A stretch of DNA of 64,000 nt from contig JAEUQA010000051.1 in assembly GCA_016789845.1 (NCBI GenBank), forward strand, positions 1 to 64,000. The letters are read 5' to 3'. Numbering within the stretch: position 1 is the first letter of the stretch; every line of letters starts with the position of its first letter. The position numbers and the translations under genes were made by a program. Positions 45,198-53,465 of this stretch are shown here, piece by piece. Below the pieces are notes generated by a model. It was not told the origin of the DNA, did no database searches, and saw nothing but the letters and a program-made list of their open reading frames with translations. Origin of the DNA: Chromatiales bacterium. Lineage in GTDB: Bacteria; Pseudomonadota; Gammaproteobacteria; Steroidobacterales; GCA-2729495.

Positions 45198-45230
45198 CTG
45201 GAGAGCGGTCGCGCCGGTCGGCGCTCCTAC
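45162..45230. repeat. REP doublet forming the ends of two convergent genes
   Basis: GTGGGAGCGCCTTCAGGCGC (from 45162) and an inverted copy ending GGTCGGCGCTCCTAC (45230) form an inverted pair. The left copy is read in frame as VGAPSGATR by the Nudix gene. The right copy is read on the minus strand as VGAPTGATA by the membrane protein gene, whose stop lies in the left copy. The two genes therefore overlap inside the element. Confidence 0.9.
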
Positions 45231-45944
45231 GCGGGCCGTCCCCCGCTGCTTCAGCCGGGCGAAGTGCGCGCAGGTCACGATGAGGCCCAGCGTGATGCAG
45301 ATTTCGCCGAAGTTGGCGATGGGCAGGGCGTAGGCGCTGCGCCCCAGCGCCCCCGCGGCGATGAACATCAGGCCGGAGCCGACCGCCATCCAGGCCCAGC
45401 GGCGCTGGATCCACAGCGCTAGGCCGACGCCCAGCACGAAGACGTTGGTGATGATCGCCACGGTCCCGGCGTCGGCACCGCTCGGTACCAGGGGGTCCGT
45501 CGGCCTGCAGAGCTGGTCTTCCTTGACCGTCGTGGTGTAACGCATGGTGTCGTCCAGGCAGGCGATGTGCAGGTCCATCGCGAAGATCTTGGGAATGTCG
45601 TGGATGCTGAGCGCCACCGCGACCACGCAGAAGGCGCCCATGACGATCTTGTTCTGGGCCCATGGCAGCCCGGCCAGCCTCGCGATGGAACCGGCGGCGA
45701 TCACCAGCAGTGGCAGGAGCGACCAGTGCCAGGCAAAGGCGGGCACTGACAACGCATAGAGCAGGTCGCCCTCGCCGATGAAGCGGCCCAGGCCGATCCG
45801 GAGGTTGTCGTAGAAAAGCAGGGTGCCGCCAACCAGGACGATGGCGAGCGACGCTGGCCGGCCGGTCTCCGCCCAGAGCTTCCAGCCCCAGAGCCAGATG
45901 CCGATGTGGATGACGGCGTAGGCCAGGAAGACGAACGACAGCAT
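45174..45944 (-). CDS. Polytopic membrane protein of unknown function
   Basis: A 256-residue protein with about six to seven hydrophobic helices, starting MLSFVFLAYAVIHIGIWLWG. It contains a loop with two cysteines (IACLDDTMRYTTTVKEDQLC) that could form a disulfide outside the membrane. I do not recognise the family. The last eighteen residues (from VGAPTGATA) are translated from the REP doublet and probably postdate the original C-terminus, likely near LKQRGTAR. Confidence 0.75.
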   Translation of the reverse strand: MLSFVFLAYAVIHIGIWLWGWKLWAETGRPASLAIVLVGGTLLFYDNLRIGLGRFIGEGDLLYALSVPAFAWHWSLLPLLVIAAGSIARLAGLPWAQNKIVMGAFCVVAVALSIHDIPKIFAMDLHIACLDDTMRYTTTVKEDQLCRPTDPLVPSGADAGTVAIITNVFVLGVGLALWIQRRWAWMAVGSGLMFIAAGALGRSAYALPIANFGEICITLGLIVTCAHFARLKQRGTARVGAPTGATALQSDQPGRA

Positions 45945-45968
45945 GCGAAACTCCTGCAGGACCGGCGG

Positions 45969-46037
45969 GTAGGAGCGCCTTCAGGCGCGACCCAATCTTG
46001 GGATCGTACCCCCGGTCGCGGCTGAAGCCGCTCCTAC
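45969..46037. repeat. REP doublet downstream of the hydroxyacid dehydrogenase gene
   Basis: GTAGGAGCGCCTTCAGGCGC at 45969 and an inverted copy with GGCTGAAGCCGCTCCTAC ending at 46037 flank a short spacer. It sits between two minus-strand genes, three bases after the dehydrogenase stop. A transcript-stabilising role is plausible. Confidence 0.9.
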
Positions 46038-46039
46038 GG

Positions 46040-47023
46040 TCAGGCGACGCGGTTTCTCTGTCCGCCTGACAGAAAGTCCCGGACGTTGCTGACGACTTCG
46101 TCCAGGGCCCGCTGCCTGGATTCCCGCGCCGCCCAGGCAATGTGTGGCGTGACGATCAGGTTCGGCAGGCGGGCGGCGAGCAGCGGGTGGCCGCTCACCG
46201 GTGGCTCCTCTGCCAGGACGTCGATGCCGGCGCCACCGAGCCGGCCGGCCTGGAGCGCTTCGAGCAGGGCCCCGGTGTCCACCAGGTCGCCCCGCGCCGT
46301 GTTGATCAGCACGGCGTCCCGGCGCATGCGCGCCAGCGATTCCCGGTTGATGAGCTGCCGGGTGGCGGGCGTCAGGGGGCAATGCAGCGAGACCACGTCG
46401 GCCACGGGGAGCAGTTCCTTGAGCTCCAGCCGGTCCACCTGGACGGCATCCGGAGGGTGGCCGCCGGCCGGTCCCTGCCGGAGGCTGCGGGCGGCGATCA
46501 CCCGCATCCCGAAGGCCCGGCCCACCGCGCCGACCGCCTGGCCGAGCTGGCCGTGGCCCACGATGCCGAGGGTCCTGCCGGCGAGCTCCCGGCTGGGGTA
46601 ATCGAGCAGGCAGAAGTGCGGGCTCCGCTCCCAGGCGCCCCGCTGCAGCAGTTGCCGGTATTCGTCCAGCCGCAGGGTGAGGGCGAGCACCAGGCCAAAG
46701 ACGTGCTGGACCACGGACGGGGTCGCGTAATTGCGGATGTTGGCCACCGCGATGCCCAGGTCCCGGGCCGCGGCCAGGTCCACGTTGTCGGTGCCCGTCG
46801 CGGCGAGCACGACCAGCTTCAGGGTTGGTGCCGCGGCGGCGAGCCTCGCCCGGTCCAGGTCGACCTTGTTGACGAGCAGGATCTCGCAGCCGGCGATGCG
46901 CGCGTCGATCTCCTCCACGGTGCTCGAGGCATACAGCTGGATGTCCGGGAGGGTGGCCTTGAGGGACGACGTGTCGATATCGCCCGGCCCGAGGGAATCG
47001 AAGTCGAGGAACGCCGCCTTCAC
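46040..47023 (-). CDS. D-2-hydroxyacid dehydrogenase (glycerate dehydrogenase-like)
   Basis: A 327-residue NAD-dependent reductase. Signature elements are TLGIVGHGQLGQAVGAVGRA (NAD loop), SLHCPLTPATRQLINRE, VLINTARGDLVDTGAL (catalytic Arg), a Glu in DVLAEEPPV and the catalytic His in NLIVTPHIAWAA. It most resembles HprA-like glycerate/hydroxypyruvate enzymes, but the substrate cannot be fixed from sequence. It lies seven bases downstream of the PEP-carboxylase-like gene on the same strand, so they may be co-transcribed. Confidence 0.9.
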   Translation of the reverse strand: MKAAFLDFDSLGPGDIDTSSLKATLPDIQLYASSTVEEIDARIAGCEILLVNKVDLDRARLAAAAPTLKLVVLAATGTDNVDLAAARDLGIAVANIRNYATPSVVQHVFGLVLALTLRLDEYRQLLQRGAWERSPHFCLLDYPSRELAGRTLGIVGHGQLGQAVGAVGRAFGMRVIAARSLRQGPAGGHPPDAVQVDRLELKELLPVADVVSLHCPLTPATRQLINRESLARMRRDAVLINTARGDLVDTGALLEALQAGRLGGAGIDVLAEEPPVSGHPLLAARLPNLIVTPHIAWAARESRQRALDEVVSNVRDFLSGGQRNRVA

Positions 47024-47030
47024 GGCGCTC

Positions 47031-49793
47031 TCAGCCCGAGTCCTGCAGGCCGCGGGCGATGCCGTTGACGCTGGCGATGAGGGCGTTGAACAGCGCCTGG
47101 TCCCCCGTTTCCCTCCAGCGGCGCAGCAGCTCCACCTGCAGGACGCTCATCGGGTCCACGTAGGGATTGCGCAGGCGGATGGACCGGCGGAGCGTGTTGT
47201 CGCGCTCGAGCAGGACTTTCTGCTGCTTGACCCGCAGGACGGCGGCGGTGGTGCGCTCGAACTCGTCCCGGATCCGGTGGAAGAAGCGTTCGTGCAGCTC
47301 GCCGCCGAGCGCCGAGTACCGCGCGGCGACGGCCAGGTCGCTCTTCGCCAGGGCCGTTTCCACGTCCGCTACCAGCGTGCGGAAGAAATACCAGCCGTCG
47401 TGCATCGCCTGCAGCGTCGGCTCCCCGAACTGGTCGAGGGCGGCGATCAGGCCCGTGCCGAAGCCGTACCAGCCAGGGAGGATGTTCCGGCTCTGGGTCC
47501 AGGCGAAAACCCAGGGCGCAGTGCCCGCGGCGGCAAGCTGTCCCCCCGCCAGGCCCGCTTCGGCGCCGGTGCCACGGCGCATCTGCTCGATCACGTCGGC
47601 GGGGGTCGCCAGGCGGTAGTACTCCGCGAAGCCGGGTGACTCCAGGACCAGGCCCTGGTAGTGGGCCCGGGACGCGTCCGCCAGCACCTGCATCGCGTCC
47701 TCCCAGTCCCGGTGCCCTCCGGCGGCAGGCGGCCTTCCCGGTCGCACCAGGCTTTGCACGCCGGCGGCAAGGGCCTGGTCGAAGGTGCGCAGGGCAATCG
47801 CGCGCACGCCATACTTGTTCGCCACCAGCTCACCCTGTTCGATGACGCGCACGCCGCCCACCACGGCCCCCGCCGGCGCGCAGCGGATGTCCACGTGGGC
47901 CTTGCCGCCGCCCGCGCCGATGGCGCCGCCCCGGCCGTGGAACAGCGAGAGCTCCACCCCGTCAGTCCGGGCTGTGTCGAGCAGCTCCCGCTGGGCCTTC
48001 AGCAGCACCCAGCGGGCCGACGTGAGGTCGCTCTCCACGTTGCTCTCCGCGATGCCGGGCATCGCCGTCTGCTTCTGGCGGCGGGCGGTGAGGTGTTCCC
48101 GGTACACGGGCTCCGCGTACAGCTGGCGCATCAGGGAGGCTGCGCCCCTGAGGCCATGGATGGTTTCGAAGGCGGGCGCGATGTCGAGGGGGACGGTGCC
48201 GCTCCGCTTGCGCAGCTCACCCCACTGGGCGAGGAGCAGCACGGAGAGCACGTCGTCCACGCCCTCGGCCATGCTGATGATGTAGGGCCCGATCGAGCGC
48301 TTGCCGTAGCGCCGCCGGCAGAAGGCTATTGCCTCGAAAATGCCGATGGCCCGGCGGGCCTCGTTGTCGAGCTCGCCCACGGGGGACTCGTTGGCAGCGA
48401 GCGCACGCCGCAGCCGCTCCAGCCGGTACTCCGGCGACTGCTCGAGCCACCCGGGCTCGTTCAGGCCACGGCCGATGACCCGGCGGTTCACCAGCGCCTC
48501 CTGCCGGACGTCGAGCGCCATGAAGTGAAAACCGAAGGTTTCCACCCGCCGCAGCAGGCGCCGCACGGCAAAGAGCCCCGCGTGCTGGCCCCGGTTGGCT
48601 TCCAGGCTTGCGACGATCAGCCGGAGGTCTGCCGCGAGCTCCTCCGCCGACTCGAAGGGGTAGAGGCCGGCGGTGTAGGTGGACTCCAGCCGCGCCATCA
48701 TCAGCCGCATGAAGACCCGGTAGCGCATCTCCCGGTGCCGCAGCGGGGTGATGCCGAGGGCGTTGGGGAAATGCCCCGAATACAGGCGGATGCGCTCCTC
48801 AAGCGCGGGGGTAACGCCCACGCGGGAGGTGCTCTGGCTCAGCTTTTCCGAAAGCTCCCGGCATTCCCGGTGGTAGAGGTCCAGGAGCAGGGAGCGCTGG
48901 CGGGCCAGGGCGTCGCGGATCGTCCGGGCCGTGATCTCCGGCCGGCCCACCATGTCGCCGCCGATCCAGGACGCCATGCGGACCATCACCGGCAGCTCCA
49001 CCTCCCGGCCCGCCTCGCCCCAGACCTCCTGCAGCGCGGTCTCGAAGGTCTCGTAGACCACGGGCAGGATCCGGTAGATGCAGTCGGTGAGGAAGAAGAG
49101 CATGTGCTCGTGCTCGGCCGCGACGGTGCGGGCCTCCGTGGGGTGTTCCTCCGTCTGCCAGATCGCGGTGATGTCGTCCCGGATGTTCTCCAGGTCGGCC
49201 GACAGCTCCCGGGGCGAGAGCGCGTCGTTCTGCATGTCGATGAGCCGGCGCACGATGTCCTTCTGCCGGCGGAGGATCGTGCGGCGCGTGGGCTCCGTCG
49301 GGTGGGCGGTCAGTACCGGCTCCACGTGCAGGATGGTGAGGGCCTGGCGGACTTCATCCAGGGACACGCCGGCGTCCTTCAGGTCGAAGAGCGTGTCCTC
49401 CAGGCCCCCCGGCTGCCGGTGCCTGCCCTCCCGCAGGTAGGCGCGCCGCCGCCGGATGCGGTGCACGGTTTCGGCCAGGTTGACGGCCAGGAAGTAAGTC
49501 GAGAAGGCGCGGATCAGGTCCTGGGATTCGGCGGGCGACAGGGAAGCAACCAGTGCTTCCAGCCGCTGGATGCCCGCCGGATCGCCCTCCCGGGCATCGA
49601 TGGCGGCGCGGCGGGCCTGCTCGACCCGGCCGAAGAGCTGGCTACCGCCCTGCTCCTCGAGGAGCTGGCCAACGATGACACCCAGGTCGTGGACGTCCTT
49701 GCGGAGGCCCGCGTCCTTGGCGGCGAACTGGATGTCGCCGCGTTTTTCGGCGGGGGTTGGCGTGGACGACGCTGGCGTGGCGGGTGGGGTCAT
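47031..49793 (-). CDS. Phosphoenolpyruvate carboxylase-like protein with altered active site
   Basis: A 920-residue member of the PEPC family by length and overall pattern. The catalytic His is present in PVLTAHPTEPTRR (His164), as are MALDVRQEA, APAFETIHGLRGA, WVFAWTQSR, NPYVDPMSVLQVELL and the C-terminal NGIARGLQDSG. However, positions invariant in known enzymes differ. The GYSDSNKDGG segment reads GIAESNVESD, replacing the Lys equivalent to E. coli K546 with Val586. GRGGSIGRGG reads GRGGAIGAGG, replacing the Arg equivalent to R587 with Ala627. EMIRFKYG reads ELVANKYG. It may be a divergent enzyme or a pseudoenzyme. The ATG follows a TAGGAGC that resembles a REP head. Confidence 0.85.
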   Translation of the reverse strand: MTPPATPASSTPTPAEKRGDIQFAAKDAGLRKDVHDLGVIVGQLLEEQGGSQLFGRVEQARRAAIDAREGDPAGIQRLEALVASLSPAESQDLIRAFSTYFLAVNLAETVHRIRRRRAYLREGRHRQPGGLEDTLFDLKDAGVSLDEVRQALTILHVEPVLTAHPTEPTRRTILRRQKDIVRRLIDMQNDALSPRELSADLENIRDDITAIWQTEEHPTEARTVAAEHEHMLFFLTDCIYRILPVVYETFETALQEVWGEAGREVELPVMVRMASWIGGDMVGRPEITARTIRDALARQRSLLLDLYHRECRELSEKLSQSTSRVGVTPALEERIRLYSGHFPNALGITPLRHREMRYRVFMRLMMARLESTYTAGLYPFESAEELAADLRLIVASLEANRGQHAGLFAVRRLLRRVETFGFHFMALDVRQEALVNRRVIGRGLNEPGWLEQSPEYRLERLRRALAANESPVGELDNEARRAIGIFEAIAFCRRRYGKRSIGPYIISMAEGVDDVLSVLLLAQWGELRKRSGTVPLDIAPAFETIHGLRGAASLMRQLYAEPVYREHLTARRQKQTAMPGIAESNVESDLTSARWVLLKAQRELLDTARTDGVELSLFHGRGGAIGAGGGKAHVDIRCAPAGAVVGGVRVIEQGELVANKYGVRAIALRTFDQALAAGVQSLVRPGRPPAAGGHRDWEDAMQVLADASRAHYQGLVLESPGFAEYYRLATPADVIEQMRRGTGAEAGLAGGQLAAAGTAPWVFAWTQSRNILPGWYGFGTGLIAALDQFGEPTLQAMHDGWYFFRTLVADVETALAKSDLAVAARYSALGGELHERFFHRIRDEFERTTAAVLRVKQQKVLLERDNTLRRSIRLRNPYVDPMSVLQVELLRRWRETGDQALFNALIASVNGIARGLQDSG

Positions 49794-49830
49794 GCTCCTA
49801 TCTTAGTGCGTAGGAGCGCCGACCGGCGCG
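49794..49830. repeat. REP element between the PEPC-like and Fic genes
   Basis: GTAGGAGCGCCGACCGGCGC begins at 49810, and a facing GCTCCTA lies at 49794-49800, directly against the PEPC-like start codon. The minus-strand TAGGAGC is the only purine-rich sequence before that ATG, so the repeat may double as its ribosome site, though the spacing is very short. Confidence 0.75.
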
Positions 49831-49858
49831 TCCGGAAGGGAACCCGGCTGAAGCCGGG

Positions 49859-49924
49859 AGCTTTGAAAGTTTCTTTCAAAGCTGTGGGAGGCTTTGAAAA
49901 AAACGGCCTGTTTTTTTCAAAGCC
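49859..49924. repeat. Twin perfect hairpins with GCTTTGAAA arms
   Basis: AGCTTTGAAAG-TTT-CTTTCAAAGCT (49859-49883) is followed six bases later by GGCTTTGAAAAAAAC-GGCCT-GTTTTTTTCAAAGCC (49890-49924). The arms are perfect, 11 and 15 bases, and share the core GCTTTGAAA. They lie in the divergent promoter region of the Fic and PEPC-like genes. They might be operators, terminators or a mobile-repeat remnant. Confidence 0.85.
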
Positions 49925-49944
49925 CGCTGCTATGCTTCCCTGGC

Positions 49945-51138
49945 ATGGATCCCAGGGCATTCAAGCCGAACCCTGCCGGCAAGCTGGTCCGCACGGCCCA
50001 GGGCTACCAGGCCTTTGTGCCCAGTGCGCTGCCGCCGAAGATCCAGTACACCCCGGAGCTGGTCCTGCTGCTCTCCCGTGCCGACGCGGCTCTCAGCGAG
50101 CTTTCGGGCCTGGTCGGCCACCTGCCCAATCCGGATCTGATTATCACCCCGTATGTGCGCCGGGAGGCACTGCTGTCCAGCCGGATCGAGGGCACCCAGG
50201 CGAGCCTGGCGGACGTGCTGCTGGAGGAAGCGCAGGGCAGTCGCCCCGACCCGGGCCGGCGGGACGTCCGGGAGGTCCTGAACTACGGTGCCGCCCTCTA
50301 TCGGGGCATTGAAGAGCTGAAGACCCTGCCCCTGTCGCTGCGCCTGGTAAAGAACCTGCATCGCGCCCTGTTCCAAAGCCTCAATGTGCCCCAGGTGACG
50401 GCGGGCGAGTTCCGGCGGACCCAGAACTGGATCGGTCCCACCGGCAGCACCCTGGCGACGGCCGCGTACGTGCCGCCGCCCGCCCCCCAGATGCACGAGG
50501 CGCTGGACCGTTGGGAACGGTCCCTGCACGAGCGTGACACCTTCCCGGACCTGGTGCAGTGCGCCCTGATGCACGAGCAGTTCGAGACGATCCATCCGTT
50601 CATCGACGGCAACGGGCGGATCGGCCGCCTGCTGATCACCCTGTTCCTCATCGAACGAGGGCGCCTGCGGGCGCCTGTGCTTTACCTCTCGGACTACATC
50701 GAGAGCCACCGGGACGAGTACTACGCCCGCCTGCAGCGGGTTCGGACCCATGGCGACCGGGACGCCTGGCTGCGGTTCTTCCTGCAGGGCATGGCAGAGA
50801 CGGCCGGTCACGCGGTGCGACAGGCGAAGGCCCTGACGGACCTGAGGGAGCAGTGGCGGGAGAAGCTGGCGAAAACGCCGCGGGCGGCTGCCCTCCTGGA
50901 CCGACTGTTTGCGAATCCCTATATCTCGGCCGCCGCCGCTGCCACCGTCCTGGATGTTAGTGTGCCAACCGCGCGCTCGACGATCGCGAGGCTGGAGAAG
51001 GCCGGCCTGCTGCGCGAGACGACACGCCGGAACTGGGGCCGTATGTGGCTTGCCTCTCCGATCCTGGAAGCCCTGGAAACCAAAGTAGGAGCGCCGACCG
51101 GCGCGACCCGCAAGAGAAGCCGGAAAACGCGAACCTGA
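49945..51138 (+). CDS. Fic family protein with N-terminal inhibitory motif
   Basis: A 397-residue Fic AMP-transferase-like protein. The active motif is complete, HPFIDGNGRIGR (217-228). The inhibitory helix motif (S/T)XXXE(G/N) is present upstream as SSRIEG (78-83), so it is a class II, auto-inhibited Fic. A C-terminal winged helix (SAAAAATVLDVSVPTARSTI) suggests DNA binding. The start at 49945 follows the twin hairpins; a frame upstream to 49894 would be read through them. The tail VGAPTGATRKRSRKTRT includes a REP-encoded segment. The protein targets are unknown. Confidence 0.9.
   Translation: MDPRAFKPNPAGKLVRTAQGYQAFVPSALPPKIQYTPELVLLLSRADAALSELSGLVGHLPNPDLIITPYVRREALLSSRIEGTQASLADVLLEEAQGSRPDPGRRDVREVLNYGAALYRGIEELKTLPLSLRLVKNLHRALFQSLNVPQVTAGEFRRTQNWIGPTGSTLATAAYVPPPAPQMHEALDRWERSLHERDTFPDLVQCALMHEQFETIHPFIDGNGRIGRLLITLFLIERGRLRAPVLYLSDYIESHRDEYYARLQRVRTHGDRDAWLRFFLQGMAETAGHAVRQAKALTDLREQWREKLAKTPRAAALLDRLFANPYISAAAAATVLDVSVPTARSTIARLEKAGLLRETTRRNWGRMWLASPILEALETKVGAPTGATRKRSRKTRT
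51085..51110 (+). repeat. REP element inside the 3' end of the Fic gene
   Basis: GTAGGAGCGCCGACCGGCGC and the following GACCCG are read in frame as VGAPTGATR within the last 18 codons of the Fic gene. Single copy, same orientation as the gene. Confidence 0.85.
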
Positions 51139-51141
51139 CTC

Positions 51142-52722
51142 ATGCAGACGCGCGCCAGTTTCGACGCCCTGATCATCGGCGCCGGCCACAACGGCCTCAC
51201 CTGCGCCTGCTACCTGGCGAAGGCCGGGCTTAAGGTGGCCGTGTTCGAGCGGCGGCACGTGGTGGGCGGCGCCGCGGTCACCGAGGAGTTCCACCCGGGC
51301 TTCCGCAACTCCACGGCCAGCTACACCGTGAGCCTGCTGAATCCCAAGGTGATCAGGGACCTGCGGCTCGCGGAACACGGCCTGAAGATCCTGGAGCGGC
51401 CCTTCCAGAACTTCCTGGTGCTGCCGGACGGGGACGGCATGCTCGCGGGACCCGGGCTGGAGAAGACCGCGCCCGCGGTCGCGCGCTTCTCCCGCAAGGA
51501 CGCGGCACGCCTGCCGGACTACTTCGCCATGCTGGACCGGGCCGTGCACCTCTTGCGCGATACCCTGCTCAGGACACCCCCAACCAACCTGCACCGGCTC
51601 CGGGACCTCTTCAGCGCCATCTCCTTCGGCCGGGATTTCCGCGCGCTGCCCCTCACGACCCAGCGGGAGATCCACGCGATCTTCACCCGCAGCGCCGGCG
51701 AGATGCTGGACAACTGGTTCGAGAGCGACCCCGTGAAGGCGCTGTACGGCTTCGACGCGGTGGTGGGCAACTACGCCAGCCCCTACACGCCCGGCAGCGC
51801 CTACGTGCTCCTGCACCACGCCTTCGGCGAGGTGAACGGCAAGACCGGCGTGTGGGGCCACGCGGTGGGTGGCATGGGTGCCATCACGGAGGCCATGGCC
51901 CGGGAAGCGGCACGCCTGGGCGTGCACATCGAGCTGGAGGCGCCCGTGCAGCGGGTGCTCACCGAGGCGGGCCACGTCACTGGCGTCGAGCTCGCCGACG
52001 GCCGGGTGTTCGATGCACTGCGGGTCGCGGCCAATGTCGGCCCGAAGCTGCTGTTCCTGAAGATGCTCGACCGGGAGGCGCTGCCGCCGGACTTCGTCGC
52101 CCACATGGAAGGCTGGCGCTGCGGCTCGGCCGTGTTCCGCATGAACGTCGCCTTGTCGGAACTGCCCCGCTTCGGCGACCGGCCCCCCGGCGATCACCTG
52201 GCCTCCGGCATCATCATCGGGCCATCACTGGCCTACATGGACCGGGCCTTCGCCGACGCGCGTCTCACCGGCATGTCCCGGGAGCCGGTGATCGAGATGC
52301 TGATTCCCTCGGTCCTGGACGACAGCCTGGCCCCGAAGGGCGCCCACGTGGCGAGCCTGTTTTGCCAGCACTTCGATTACCACCTGCCGGACGGCCGCAG
52401 CTGGCACGTCGCCCGGGACGAGGCCGCGGACCTGATCATCGACACGGTGACGAAGCACGCCCCCAACTTCCGGGCCAGCGTGCTGGGCCGGCTCGCCCTG
52501 TCGCCCCTGGACCTGGAGGAGCGCTTCGGCCTCACGGGCGGCGACATCTTCCACGGTGCCCTGGGGCTGGACCAGCTGTGGGCGGCACGGCCGGCGCTGG
52601 GCTACGGGGACTACCGGACGCCGATCCGGGGGCTGTACCTGTGCGGGTCCGGGGCACACCCGGGCGGCGGAGTGACCGGCGTGCCGGGGCACAACGCGGC
52701 GCGGGAGATCCTCCGGGACTGA
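51142..52722 (+). CDS. Phytoene desaturase/PYROXD2-like FAD-dependent oxidoreductase
   Basis: A 526-residue flavoprotein. The N-terminal dinucleotide motif is ALIIGAGHNGLTCACYLAKA, followed by VFERRHVVGGAAVTEE, the CrtI-type extension. The C-terminal FAD motif is RGLYLCGSGAHPGGGVTGVP. It matches the NAD(P)/FAD-dependent oxidoreductase group related to CrtI and to human PYROXD2. No carotenoid genes are nearby, so a pigment role is not supported. It begins three bases after the Fic stop. Confidence 0.88.
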   Translation: MQTRASFDALIIGAGHNGLTCACYLAKAGLKVAVFERRHVVGGAAVTEEFHPGFRNSTASYTVSLLNPKVIRDLRLAEHGLKILERPFQNFLVLPDGDGMLAGPGLEKTAPAVARFSRKDAARLPDYFAMLDRAVHLLRDTLLRTPPTNLHRLRDLFSAISFGRDFRALPLTTQREIHAIFTRSAGEMLDNWFESDPVKALYGFDAVVGNYASPYTPGSAYVLLHHAFGEVNGKTGVWGHAVGGMGAITEAMAREAARLGVHIELEAPVQRVLTEAGHVTGVELADGRVFDALRVAANVGPKLLFLKMLDREALPPDFVAHMEGWRCGSAVFRMNVALSELPRFGDRPPGDHLASGIIIGPSLAYMDRAFADARLTGMSREPVIEMLIPSVLDDSLAPKGAHVASLFCQHFDYHLPDGRSWHVARDEAADLIIDTVTKHAPNFRASVLGRLALSPLDLEERFGLTGGDIFHGALGLDQLWAARPALGYGDYRTPIRGLYLCGSGAHPGGGVTGVPGHNAAREILRD

Positions 52723-52744
52723 ACAACTGCCCTTGGAGAAGACC

Positions 52745-53458
52745 ATGATTAGGATTCGAATGAATCGGCGCCTGACTCCGGTGCGCCGCTGCCTGCCCTT
52801 TGTAGGGATTCTCCTGGCCACGATGATCGTGCCGCTTCGCAGTCTCGCGGAGCCGCCCGAATTCAAGACTGCCGACCAGCGGATGCTCTATCACTGGGGC
52901 ACGTCGATTGCCGATGAGCTTGCCAATGTGGGAGCCTCGGATCCCAGGGAGCTTGAGTGGATCTTTCGCGGGATGAGTGACCGCGTCGCCGGCAAGTCCC
53001 CACCCTTTACGGCGGCCGAACTCTCGAACCTCACCAACTACCTGCTGGACCGGATCCAGAAGAACGGCGTCGCCGAGCAGGCACGGTCGGTGGCGTACGT
53101 GACAGGAAAAGCGAAAGAGCCGAACGCTGTCGTGACCAGGAGCGGCCTCGTTTACCGCGAGATCGCCAAGGGCAAGGGCGCCCAGGCCTCGAAGACCTCG
53201 ACGGTCAAGGTGGCCTACGTGGGCAGGCTGCGCAATGGCTGGGTGTTCGATAGCTCGCGACAGCGGGGCGCTCCGCTGGATACAGCACTTTCCGCTGTGA
53301 TTCCCTGCTGGCAGGAAGCCATTCCCATGATGAAGGTGGGTGGCAAGGCCTCGATCACCTGCCCGCCCGCGCTGGCCTACGGTGATGGCGGTACGCACAA
53401 CATTCCACCCGGCTCGGCCCTGACCTTCGAGGTGGACCTCCTGGGGGTCGGAAAGTGA
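52745..53458 (+). CDS. Exported FKBP-type peptidyl-prolyl isomerase
   Basis: A 237-residue periplasmic proline isomerase. A signal peptide (ending RSLAEP) precedes a helical FKBP N-terminal dimerisation-like domain. The FKBP fold has VKVAYVGRLRNGWVFDSS, IPMMKVGGKASITCPPALAYGDGG and a final ALTFEVDLLGVGK. The YGDGG and IPPGSALTFEVDLL motifs are typical of FkpA/Mip-like proteins. The ATG at 52745 has GGAGAAG upstream. Confidence 0.92.
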   Translation: MIRIRMNRRLTPVRRCLPFVGILLATMIVPLRSLAEPPEFKTADQRMLYHWGTSIADELANVGASDPRELEWIFRGMSDRVAGKSPPFTAAELSNLTNYLLDRIQKNGVAEQARSVAYVTGKAKEPNAVVTRSGLVYREIAKGKGAQASKTSTVKVAYVGRLRNGWVFDSSRQRGAPLDTALSAVIPCWQEAIPMMKVGGKASITCPPALAYGDGGTHNIPPGSALTFEVDLLGVGK

Positions 53459-53465
53459 GGCCCGG

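Noticed and set aside
47661..50312. An 883-residue plus-strand frame antisense to the PEPC-like gene
   Set aside because: Shadow frame with no recognisable domain; the minus frame has clear PEPC segments.
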